From Planctomycetota bacterium (lineage in GTDB: Bacteria; Planctomycetota; Brocadiia; JAJRTI01): 8,673 bases of DNA. The translations under genes were made by a program, and so were the position numbers. The DNA is taken from assembly GCA_024278415.1 (NCBI GenBank), contig JAJRTI010000310.1:1-8673 (forward strand), given 5' to 3'. Below, piece by piece: positions 1 through 6,465 of this stretch. The number at the start of each line of letters is the position of its first letter. Position 1 is the stretch's first letter. The notes under the pieces were generated by a model. It was not told the origin of the DNA and made no database searches. It saw only the letters and a list, made by a program, of their open reading frames with translations.

Positions 1-2393
1 CCGACGCCGACGATCGTGCCAAGCGTGCGCGCACGTGCGTCGTCCGCGAAAAGCACGGGCGCGCACGCCGGCCGCTCGGGATACCACTTCGGCGTCTTGA
101 GCGGACGGAATCGGCAGCCGAACGTGAGGCCCTTGACCAGCCCGCGGGTAATCGGATGGGACGCGGCCGCCACGCGCACCTCGACCGGCATTCTGCGATC
201 GAGCGAGCGGATCCGAATGCCGGTGACGCTCGAGACATTCTCCGCGCTCACGCCGTTCTCGCCCGCGATGCCCGTCGCGTACACGAACGCGACCGTGCGG
301 CCGCCACGCTTGAGCGCGGCAATCGCTTGGCGCTGCGCGTTGTTCAGCCAGTAGGCGTTGAACAGGATGACGAGCTTGTACGGGCGACGCGCGACGGCCT
401 CGATGTCGGAAAGAAAGTAGATGTCGAACGGCGCGCCCATGCGCGCGAGTTCCGGCAACTGGTAGTAGAGGAAGCCCGGCAGGTACGAATGCGGATGGAT
501 GCAGAGCATGCTGTGATGGTCGACGACGAACGCGACCTCGCTCACGGACCCGCGGTCCGTCTTCAACGAGCGCGCCATCAGGTCGTTGAGCTGGCCGGCC
601 GCGGCCACGATTTCGGGCGCGCGGTCGAGCATGCGCGGGCCGCCCAGGCGGTCGAAGAACCACCACTGAAACATCCCCTTGGCAAGAACCGCGGCGACAT
701 CGCGCTTGAGGACCTCGATCGATTCATCGAGCGTTTTCGGGCTCAGCCACCCGAAGCCCTTGTGGATGTACGTCGGTGTGTCGGCCTCGTTCACCACGAG
801 CTTCCCGTGCAACTGGAGCGTGTCGACCGGCAGATGCCACATGCTCGGACAACCGATGTTGCGGTCCCAGTAGACGACCGGCGACGCGAGATAATCCACG
901 GCCGGCGACCGAATCACGGGCTCCGGCATGGAGTGGCCCGTCTGCTGCATCTTCTTGCCGAGGAAATCGCCGTACCCGCCGAGATAGCTGAAAAGCGCGC
1001 CGACCAGGAGCCTGCCGCGGCTCGCCTTCTTGACCGCCTCCCCGAATTCAACGATTCGCCGCGCGGTCGTGAGCCCGATGAATTCGTTGTAGTCGGTGAA
1101 CATGCGATGGCCGCGCGGGTCAAAGAAATCGCCGAGTTCCGGCTTCGCGAGGCGCACCGCGCGTCCGGGCACGGGTATTTGGTCGAACGAGTTGATGCCC
1201 TTCGCGTCGCTGCGCCATGCGCGCTGGAGCGCCTCAATTGTGCGGTAACGCTCGCGAGCGAAACGCTGCCACGCCCGCTTCGCGCTTTCGCAGAAGTCGA
1301 GTCCGCAGTCGGCGGACTGGCCCGCCCATGCCCATTCGGCGCTCATGCCCGCGGCGAGCGTGAGCCCGATGACGTGGCTGCGATAGCGCGCCGCGTCGAT
1401 GTGCGCGATGAGTCGCTGAAGCATCTTCACGCTGTCCCGCGCCCACCGTTCCGAAGCGAACGACGGATACCCCATCCTGCGCAAGCCACCGCATAGGCGC
1501 GCGACGATTCGGAACGGTGCGTCGGTGTCCGGGCGAATCCATAGCGACATGCGGTCGTACTGCGACAGATCGCGCGCGGTAACGGCCTCGACGCCCTTGC
1601 ACACGAGCGCGTCATGCTTTCCGTCCTGCACGTGTTCCCATAGCAGTGCGCCTTTGCCGGCCTTCACGACGTCGTGCACAATGAGCGGCGGCTTGGGGTC
1701 GCGACGCTGATCGTGCAGGCCTTCGGCCGTCTCCATGTCGGCGACCACCGCGCGCTTTGTCGGGTCGGCGCTTGAGAAATACTCGACGTGGTCGATATAG
1801 AACCGCAGCTTCGCGCCCTTGGGTATGTGGGTGTCGCGACGCCAAATCACAAGGTCGACGAATCGCACGATGCCCTTGCGGTCCGCGCGCGAGATGTCGA
1901 ACGTGAGCTGCGTCCACTTGCGCGGGGGCGCGTCGCGCTCGGTGATATCGCCGACGGTGAACCACTTGGCTCGTCCGAGCATGTGGGTCCACCGCTTGCC
2001 GTTTTCCGCGGTGGCGATGTCGGCCGCGTTTTCTTCGCCGTCGAGATACTTCGGCAACGCGACACGAAGCAAGAGCCGTGTGTTCGGGTCGCCGCGCAGC
2101 ATCGCGTTGACCTTGCCGTCGACCTCGCGCCAGTTGTTCGGCTCCCAGACGTCGATCTCCCAAACGCGCATCCCCACCTTCCCGAACGCGCGTGCGCCAT
2201 CCGGCGTGGCCTGGACATGCTGCATGATCAGGCCCGGGAACGGCTTCCCATCGATCACGAGCACGGGCCGGCCATCGGGCCCGATTTGCCTCGCCGCAGG
2301 AGCGGCGTGCGCCACCGATGCCGCAAGACCGACGGTGAGAAGGATGCGGCAAGCCGCAACAATGCGCGAACTCTTGCAGTGGTGTGTCACCAT
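1..2393 (-). CDS. Secreted GH42-like beta-galactosidase-type glycosidase, C-terminus cut by window edge
   Basis: Reading the minus strand from the ATG at 2393 gives 797 codons with no stop, running off the left edge. Residues 1-30 form a signal peptide ending AHA before APAA. Residues about 36-114 resemble the first strands of a GH42-like TIM barrel (DGKPFPG, then an aspartate/tryptophan-rich stretch, then LLLRVALP). The barrel resumes near 305 with PSFASERW. Glu353 (SAEW) is the likely acid/base and Glu536 (VVNEADT) the likely nucleophile, by analogy with GH42-like families. Residues about 615-765 look like the beta-galactosidase trimerisation (class I glutamine-amidotransferase-like) domain. 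Residues about 115-303 are beta-sandwich, carbohydrate-binding-like sequence inside the barrel, which is unusual. The start is supported by a Shine-Dalgarno 8 nt upstream; a GTG follows as codon 2. Likely role: extracytoplasmic hydrolysis of beta-galactosides or similar. Family-level call is fairly sure; substrate is unknown. Confidence 0.82.
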   Translation of the reverse strand, partial: MVTHHCKSSRIVAACRILLTVGLAASVAHAAPAARQIGPDGRPVLVIDGKPFPGLIMQHVQATPDGARAFGKVGMRVWEIDVWEPNNWREVDGKVNAMLRGDPNTRLLLRVALPKYLDGEENAADIATAENGKRWTHMLGRAKWFTVGDITERDAPPRKWTQLTFDISRADRKGIVRFVDLVIWRRDTHIPKGAKLRFYIDHVEYFSSADPTKRAVVADMETAEGLHDQRRDPKPPLIVHDVVKAGKGALLWEHVQDGKHDALVCKGVEAVTARDLSQYDRMSLWIRPDTDAPFRIVARLCGGLRRMGYPSFASERWARDSVKMLQRLIAHIDAARYRSHVIGLTLAAGMSAEWAWAGQSADCGLDFCESAKRAWQRFARERYRTIEALQRAWRSDAKGINSFDQIPVPGRAVRLAKPELGDFFDPRGHRMFTDYNEFIGLTTARRIVEFGEAVKKASRGRLLVGALFSYLGGYGDFLGKKMQQTGHSMPEPVIRSPAVDYLASPVVYWDRNIGCPSMWHLPVDTLQLHGKLVVNEADTPTYIHKGFGWLSPKTLDESIEVLKRDVAAVLAKGMFQWWFFDRLGGPRMLDRAPEIVAAAGQLNDLMARSLKTDRGSVSEVAFVVDHHSMLCIHPHSYLPGFLYYQLPELARMGAPFDIYFLSDIEAVARRPYKLVILFNAYWLNNAQRQAIAALKRGGRTVAFVYATGIAGENGVSAENVSSVTGIRIRSLDRRMPVEVRVAAASHPITRGLVKGLTFGCRFRPLKTPKWYPERPACAPVLFADDARARTLGTIVGV

Positions 2394-2401
2394 ATCGCTA
2401 T

Positions 2402-2407
2402 CTCCCT
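2402..2407 (-). promoter_or_regulatory. Ribosome binding site of the GH42-like gene
   Basis: On the minus strand AGGGAG lies 8 nt before the ATG at 2393-2391. It supports this start over internal ATG codons further in, which would remove the signal peptide. Confidence 0.65.
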
Positions 2408-2410
2408 TAC

Positions 2411-2425
2411 GCGGCTTCTGGCCGC
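2411..2425 (-). other. Small hairpin just upstream of a ribosome binding site
   Basis: GCGGC and GCCGC can pair (5 bp, 5-nt loop) in the leader of the GH42-like gene, ending 3 nt before its Shine-Dalgarno. It may keep the site accessible or affect initiation. A stem this short is expected by chance in GC-rich DNA, so a regulatory role is only possible. Confidence 0.25.
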
Positions 2426-2677
2426 AATCTGTCCGCGGTACAGCGCAACGGTGCGAACTTGACCCCAGCACCCCGCAGGGGGAAGAGGAGTCTGGTCTTC
2501 ACTATCCACGTTAGCTCAGTCCATTTGTTCCGCTCTACGCTATTTCGAACGATAGGCTGTCGGTCCAGTCCACGGATCGCGCGGTGATGGATTCCGTTGG
2601 CTATGTCTGTGCGGGGGGGGGCTCGTCATGCTGTCCCACAACAGATCATCGACGGCCACGTCGGTCATGCACAAGGC

Positions 2678-2694
2678 GGGCTGCGCCGCAGCCC
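2678..2694. repeat. Short GC-rich palindrome
   Basis: GGGCTGC and GCAGCCC pair around a 3-nt loop (7-bp stem). It is the first member of a series of palindromes running to 2860. Confidence 0.6.
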
Positions 2695-2695
2695 A

Positions 2696-2833
2696 TGTGG
2701 AGTGCGTTCCCGCATGTGCGGGAGCGCCGCTTTAGCTTTTCGCCTGTTGCTGGCGAACGGATCGCGCGTGTGCGGATGCAAAGCAGCGCGACGCGCTGCC
2801 AGCCAAAGCGCCGTCGAGCCGGCGCACTCCACA
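2696..2833. repeat. 138-bp palindrome cluster bounded by an 11-bp inverted repeat (REP/MITE-like)
   Basis: The ends, TGTGGAGTGCG (2696-2706) and CGCACTCCACA (2823-2833), are perfect reverse complements. Between or across them lie an 11-bp hairpin with one G-T pair around CCCGCATGTGCGGG (2704-2727), an 8-bp hairpin GCAGCGCG-A-CGCGCTGC (2783-2799), and GCGCCG/CGGCGC (2808-2825). Such nested structure is typical of dispersed REP/BIME-like or decayed miniature elements. There is no coding capacity for a transposase and no clear target-site duplication. Whether it recurs elsewhere in the genome cannot be seen here. Confidence 0.6.
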
Positions 2834-2844
2834 ACGGAGCGCAT

Positions 2845-2860
2845 CGACAACATGTTGTCG
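2845..2860. repeat. Perfect 16-bp palindrome
   Basis: CGACAACATGTTGTCG reads the same on both strands. It could be a dimeric regulator site or another arm of the neighbouring palindrome cluster. It is far from any start codon (over 450 bp upstream of the GH42-like gene), which argues against a simple operator. Confidence 0.5.
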
Positions 2861-2925
2861 TTCGAAAGCCGGTAAGGACCAAAGGCGGCGATGCGCGGCG
2901 AGAAAGGAGCGGCCGCGCCGCAGTT

Positions 2926-3021
2926 CCTACTCTTGGTCCTACTCTTGGTCCTACTCTTGGTCCTACTCTTGGTCCTACTCTTAGTCCTACTCTTAGTCCT
3001 ACTCTTAGTCTTACTCAGTAA
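2926..3021. repeat. 12-bp tandem repeat (minisatellite), seven copies plus a degenerate eighth
   Basis: The unit CCTACTCTTGGT occurs four times (2926-2973) and the variant CCTACTCTTAGT three times (2974-3009). A degenerate copy (3010-3021) runs into the adjoining inverted repeat. The G-to-A variants are contiguous, as expected from stepwise duplication by slippage. Because the unit is a multiple of three, frames stay open on both strands and give (LLLV)n or (KSRT)n peptides; these look like by-products. Confidence 0.93.
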
Positions 3022-3118
3022 CATTTCAGCCAAGTGCAACAGGGATAGCGCCTCCGCCGACCCCGCGTCGGTGGGGTCCAGCGAGGTGAGACCACTCTTG
3101 GCACTCGGCTGAAATGTT
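3020..3118. repeat. 99-bp element with 18-bp terminal inverted repeats and an inner hairpin
   Basis: The left arm 3020-3037 and right arm 3101-3118 are inverted copies matching at 17 of 18 positions. The 63-bp interior contains a second hairpin, GACCCC (3059-3064) with GGGGTC (3073-3078). It lies 63 bp downstream of the GH2 stop, so a transcript reading through would fold into a long structure. It has no U-tract and is long for an intrinsic terminator. A miniature inverted-repeat element or a transcript-stabilising structure fits better. Confidence 0.7.
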
Positions 3119-3181
3119 GCAGCCGGACAACGTTCAGTGGTTGCACGAACTGTGTCTCATCCTTCGCGGCCTGTGCGTCAA

Positions 3182-5926
3182 TCAGCGAAACGCGGTTTGC
3201 AAGAGAATTAAACACTTGTTGCCCTCGTATTGGACGCGCCAAGTTGTAGCGCTACGGGGAATTCGACTCTCAATGGTAACCGTTTCTTGAGGCGGAATTC
3301 GAGTCGTGGACGGCGCAGAATCGTTGATGCCAATGCGCAGCTCCGCCGTCTCTTGCGTTGGGTTGACGACCGTCGTCAGCATCGTCTGCCGTCCCTGCGG
3401 CACGCGCGCCCAGAAAACGCCGCGTCCCGTTTTCGAGTCGGGTCTGAGGTCGCGCACGTAACCCAGACGGTCGTAGCTGAACGGCCCAAAGGGCCGGCGC
3501 CCCTGTGGCACGTAATCGCGCGTCTTGCCGCGTCGCTGCGCGTTGACCAGCAGGCCGTTGATTGGCCCTACGACAAGGCCGCGCTCCGTCCTGTAGTCGC
3601 CCCAACGGATAGGCGAATCGACGAGTGGATGGACATCATGCCCATCTCTCGAAGCCATGTATTCCGCCAGATTCGCAAGCAGCCTATCGGCGACGGGGTC
3701 AAGGCCGTGGCGGCTCACTAGGTCGAAACCCGACAGCAGAACTGAGCCGCGGCCGTCAAACACTTGGCACAGCGCTACTGCCGCAAGCCCCCGGCCGCAC
3801 GTCGCCAGCACCGCTGTCCGCGCGAGCGCGTCGGGGGATGTCAGGCGAAACCCCAACACCACTGGATGAACCTCCGGATAACCCGGCTTCGTTTGGTCCC
3901 AGCCCGTGCAGTCCGACCACCAGGCCAAACGTTCGCTCCCAATCCCGTCAAACACCGGGTGCCACGGACGTTCGGGGCTGACGCGCATCACCTTGGCCGC
4001 GCGGCGCTCGAGACCCACAGGAAGCCAATCCGGACGAAACATCTTGCTGTTTTGTCGGAGGCACAGCAGACGTCCGCCGGCGCGCACGAATCGTTTGAGA
4101 GCCGCTGTGTCAAGCCGGCCAGACCACGCGTCCTCGCCGATGACAAGTGGAACGTTGGGCCGGATCGTTGCGACACCCTGCACTCGTTCTACGCGAAAAC
4201 CCAACTCTTCGAGTGCGTCCGCGGTGCGACAGCGCGGGTCGTAAACCGCGAGCGCTATGCCTCGTCCCACGCGTGCCCAGTCCTTGGACGCGATGAAAAG
4301 CGGCTCCCTGTTGTGTGCGAGTTCTCGCCCCTCAGGTGTAACGATTCGTCCAAAGAGTTCGTAATCGCTCGCGGGCAGACGCTCGGGTATCTCGATGCTC
4401 ACCGCCACACTTCGAGTCGCGTAGTAAGGGACGGAAAGCGCCGGCGCACGGCCGTTGACCAACGCTCGTCCGTCGAGCCGCCGGAGCGTGTACATCAGGT
4501 TCGCATTGGCTAGCGGCTTGCGCTCATCAGAGTCGTTGAGCACGTGCGCAATTGCGCGCAGTCGGCTGCCAGCGTAAACATTCGGTGTCCACATCTCCCA
4601 ACTCAGCAGAACAGGCTGGAACGACACGGCGAGTTGTTTCAATGCAGGCTTGGGTTTTAACGCTTCGAAGCTGCGCGCGCCGTTCCAGTTGTAGAAGATG
4701 TTGGTGAGCGGCATGATGCCAGCCAGTTTCGGGTTGAGCGGTCGCATCCGCCTGAAGAGTTCGACAAATTGTTTGACAAGAAATGCCTGATAGTGTAACG
4801 CGGTTTGGCTCTGGTCGGCCGCATGTCCCGCGGCCGCGAGACTCGCGGCGAGGAGTTTGCTCCTAACGTTGAAGGCGCCCGTGTCCGTCGTGTACGCGCC
4901 CACACATTCCGACAGAGTCCAGGGCTGGCTCCCTCCACGGGTGTCCGTCCTGAGGCGCAAACACGTCGTAAAGTCGCCGCCGTACCAGCCCCAGTAAGGA
5001 TGCATATCGAAAATGTCGCCCGCGCGCCCCTGGCCGAAGCCTGCATTGCCAATGAAAAGCCTCGTGGGGTCCCAGCGCCGCAACGTCACGTAGGCCCGCC
5101 TCAACCACACAGTGTACGCCTCGCCAACGTCGCCCCTGCTGGGCATCTCGTTCGACAGGATGTACATCACCACGCTCGGATGCCGCACCCAAGGTGTGAA
5201 CTTTTCTTTGTATCGCGAGATTGCGGCGTCGAAGTCCGATGGCGGCTTTTTCCGGGTGCCGCCCGGCGGCGCGCCATAGCGGCCCTGAAAGACCATCATG
5301 CCCACTTCGTCGCACACGTCGAGCCAGACGTCCGAATCTGCGCCGAGGCGGATCAGGTTGACGTTGCACCGTTTCATAAGGCGAACGTAGGCCTGCGCGA
5401 ATCCTCGGCTGCGGCCCACCTCTTGGGCCATCCCGCGGCCAGGCGGATTAATCGAGTTGCCCCGCAGGAAGATGGGCTTTCCGTTCAGCAGGAAAACACC
5501 GTTACGCGCCGTGAACGACCGGAACCCGAATCGCACCGTTCGCGTGTGCAGCACTCGTTTGCCCAAGCGCGCCTCAACGGTCAAGTTGTATAGATTCGGT
5601 TCCGTAGGGCTCCACAGCGCCGGCTTCAGCCCGGACACGACGCGGCCGTCGAGGGTGTGCGCGCCGGGGCCGATGTCAAAACGTCCAAGCGAGCCACGCC
5701 AGAGCACGTCAGCGCCGCGCCATCGCACAATCCGCCCGGTCAGTTCCACGCCTCTCATTGTCTCCGCGCGCGGCGACTTAACCTGCACAACCACGTGGAC
5801 CGAGTTGTCGTCGGCAAACGGGAGCACGCGCTCGACCGCGATTCCTCCCGTGTCGGCCGTGGCCGGCAGGGTGGCAACGGCGCATACCCACACAGCAGCG
5901 CACAAGAGGCAACACGGAGTTCGCAT
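3182..5926 (-). CDS. Secreted GH2-type beta-glycosidase with C-terminal GATase-like domain
   Basis: The product has 914 residues, with a signal peptide about 1-24 (ATA before DTGG). Residues about 25-135 are an Ig-like GH2 beta-sandwich, including LWSPTEPNLY and the GFRSF boundary motif. A TIM barrel starts at NGKPIFLRGN (148-157). Glu260 in ILSNEMPS after RHPSVVMY is the expected acid/base and Glu340 in PWTLSECVG the expected nucleophile, about 80 residues apart as usual for GH2. Residues about 441-550 are beta-rich, about 553-757 are GATase-like (VRAGGRLLCL, PWHPVFDG, GRGSVLLSGFDL) and the rest is a C-terminal beta-sandwich. The approximately 200-residue N-terminal jelly roll of classical GH2 enzymes is absent. 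The last 15 or so residues differ in character and lead into repeats. Likely role: extracytoplasmic removal of beta-linked galactose, glucuronate, mannose or a similar sugar. Confidence 0.88.
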   Translation of the reverse strand: MRTPCCLLCAAVWVCAVATLPATADTGGIAVERVLPFADDNSVHVVVQVKSPRAETMRGVELTGRIVRWRGADVLWRGSLGRFDIGPGAHTLDGRVVSGLKPALWSPTEPNLYNLTVEARLGKRVLHTRTVRFGFRSFTARNGVFLLNGKPIFLRGNSINPPGRGMAQEVGRSRGFAQAYVRLMKRCNVNLIRLGADSDVWLDVCDEVGMMVFQGRYGAPPGGTRKKPPSDFDAAISRYKEKFTPWVRHPSVVMYILSNEMPSRGDVGEAYTVWLRRAYVTLRRWDPTRLFIGNAGFGQGRAGDIFDMHPYWGWYGGDFTTCLRLRTDTRGGSQPWTLSECVGAYTTDTGAFNVRSKLLAASLAAAGHAADQSQTALHYQAFLVKQFVELFRRMRPLNPKLAGIMPLTNIFYNWNGARSFEALKPKPALKQLAVSFQPVLLSWEMWTPNVYAGSRLRAIAHVLNDSDERKPLANANLMYTLRRLDGRALVNGRAPALSVPYYATRSVAVSIEIPERLPASDYELFGRIVTPEGRELAHNREPLFIASKDWARVGRGIALAVYDPRCRTADALEELGFRVERVQGVATIRPNVPLVIGEDAWSGRLDTAALKRFVRAGGRLLCLRQNSKMFRPDWLPVGLERRAAKVMRVSPERPWHPVFDGIGSERLAWWSDCTGWDQTKPGYPEVHPVVLGFRLTSPDALARTAVLATCGRGLAAVALCQVFDGRGSVLLSGFDLVSRHGLDPVADRLLANLAEYMASRDGHDVHPLVDSPIRWGDYRTERGLVVGPINGLLVNAQRRGKTRDYVPQGRRPFGPFSYDRLGYVRDLRPDSKTGRGVFWARVPQGRQTMLTTVVNPTQETAELRIGINDSAPSTTRIPPQETVTIESRIPRSATTWRVQYEGNKCLILLQTAFR

Positions 5927-5932
5927 GAGGTT

Positions 5933-5940
5933 TCCTCTCC
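5933..5940 (-). promoter_or_regulatory. Ribosome binding site of the GH2 gene
   Basis: On the minus strand the purine run GGAGAGGA ends 6 nt before the ATG at 5926-5924. It fixes the start that includes the signal peptide. Confidence 0.65.
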
Positions 5941-6091
5941 TGTCTTGAGATTAGTGCCAGCGTCCTAACGACGCGGACATGCCAGCATCGCCAGCCTGCG
6001 CGCTCATGTGCGACCGTTGTTTCGTACGTGCGTGAATTTGGTTCCGTGGCTTGCGTTCTGCGTTACTTGTCGCCGTGTTTCTCGCCATGGT

Positions 6092-6172
6092 GCGCAGGTC
6101 CTTAAGGATGCGAGCGATCTCTTCCGCAGTGCGCCCGCCAATGGCCGGCAGATCAGCCACGCTTTCGTACAG
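6092..6172 (-). pseudogene. Fragment of a paralogue of the adjacent TIM-barrel gene
   Basis: These 81 bp encode 27 residues, beginning LYESVADLPAIGGRTAEE, that match residues 40-66 of the gene at 6692-8053 at 25 of 27 positions. The DNA matches 7856-7936 at 71 of 81 bases. Nine of the ten differences are at third codon positions; the only amino-acid changes are Pro to Ala and Glu to Asp. The frame stays open from 6256 to 5951, but the flanking sequence has neither a signal peptide nor any further similarity, and upstream it runs into REP-like repeats. It therefore looks like the leftover N-terminal part of a second copy that evolved as a functional gene before being truncated. Confidence 0.8.
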
Positions 6173-6265
6173 CCTCGTGCGGCCGCTGGCCGTAACCCAA
6201 TGGGCAGATGGGTCCCACGGATGGCAGGGCGTACCCACGAATGCAGAGGCACACATCCGCGGGAT

Positions 6266-6286
6266 ACCACAGGCTTGCCCTGTGGT
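6266..6286. repeat. REP-like hairpin, copy 1
   Basis: ACCACAGG and CCTGTGGT pair (8 bp, 5-nt loop CTTGC). The core is a diverged version of the hairpin at 6333-6351: both have CCAC(A/G)GG-CTTG(C/G)-CC(T/C)GTGG organisation and are preceded by GAT(A/G). Confidence 0.7.
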
Positions 6287-6332
6287 TGTTCATGTTGGCC
6301 ATCTACAAGGCGCACACAAGCCTCTGAGGATG

Positions 6333-6351
6333 CCACGGGCTTGGCCCGTGG
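6333..6351. repeat. REP-like hairpin, copy 2
   Basis: CCACGGGC and GCCCGTGG pair perfectly (8 bp, 3-nt loop TTG). The stem differs from copy 1 by compensating changes (A-T to G-C pairs), so the pairing is kept, as expected for repetitive extragenic palindromes. Centres of the two copies are about 66 bp apart. Confidence 0.75.
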
Positions 6352-6355
6352 AGTC

Positions 6356-6430
6356 TCACGCGGGCGTGGCAGGGGAAGCTGAGATGTGGGTAAAGAGCAC
6401 GTATCCGCCCCGCGCATGCAAGCGCCGGCA
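6356..6430 (-). pseudogene. Possible decayed C-terminus of a lost gene
   Basis: One minus-strand frame reads CRRLHARGGYVLFTHISAS and stops at TGA (6356-6358), directly before the REP-like hairpin at 6333-6351. The peptide looks like a real protein end rather than random GC-rich sequence, with a hydrophobic strand after a basic helix. The same frame has an in-frame stop a few codons upstream, and a neighbouring frame continues with plausible sequence, as after a frameshift. No family is assigned. Confidence 0.25.
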
Positions 6431-6465
6431 GAGAAGTCCTGATCACACGACTTGCGCCTGCCGGC
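6424..6465. repeat. 42-nt two-part hairpin
   Basis: GCCGGCAG (6424-6431) pairs with CTGCCGGC (6458-6465). Inside it AAGTC (6434-6438) pairs with GACTT (6449-6453), separated from the outer stem by a 2/4-nt internal loop and closed by a 10-nt loop. No T-tract follows on either strand, so an intrinsic terminator is unlikely. Confidence 0.5.

Larger units (their letters stand above)
2394..3181. other. Repeat-rich spacer without an intact gene
   Basis: These 788 bp separate the GH2 stop from the GH42-like start. The half nearest the GH2 gene is packed with repeats: a 99-bp inverted repeat, a 12-bp minisatellite and a palindrome cluster, each listed separately. A run of nine G lies at 2613-2621. 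The remaining part (about 2430-2670) shows no recognisable gene or convincing promoter. Several short frames stay open across the repeats on both strands, but their products are simple repeats or arginine/alanine-rich sequence with no domain. The distance and structure suggest that the GH42-like gene has its own promoter, which I cannot place. Confidence 0.7.

Noticed and set aside
156..1496. Long plus-strand open frame of 446 codons
   Set aside because: It is antisense to the GH42-like gene, whose minus-strand frame has a signal peptide, catalytic motifs and a ribosome binding site. The plus-strand product is arginine/alanine-rich without a domain, a usual shadow in GC-rich DNA.
2455..2482. 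GAACTTGACCCC followed by CCCCGCAGGGG as a transposon end or terminator
   Set aside because: The stem is only 4 bp, no partner end or transposase is visible, and no T-tract follows.
2926..3021. CRISPR array
   Set aside because: The units are contiguous 12-mers with no spacers, so this is a simple tandem repeat.
2665..3039. Minus-strand frame encoding (KSRT)n followed by basic sequence
   Set aside because: It is built from the minisatellite and the palindrome cluster, has no domain and only a weak TTG start.
2891..3112. Plus-strand 73-codon frame encoding about 30 hydrophobic residues as (LLLV)n
   Set aside because: It looks like a membrane peptide, but the hydrophobic part is only the 12-bp minisatellite read in frame. 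There is no good ribosome binding site, and the tail is encoded by the inverted repeat.
3015..3242. Minus-strand frame reading GQQVFNSLANRVSLIDAQ, protein-like at first sight
   Set aside because: It overlaps the GH2 end, starts with TTG without a clear ribosome binding site and runs into the inverted repeat as arginine-rich sequence. A remnant of a lost gene is possible but not supported by any motif I know.
5951..5970. TGGCAC resembling a sigma-54 promoter -24 element before the GH2 gene
   Set aside because: The required TTGC-type -12 element is absent at the right spacing, and it would leave a very short leader.
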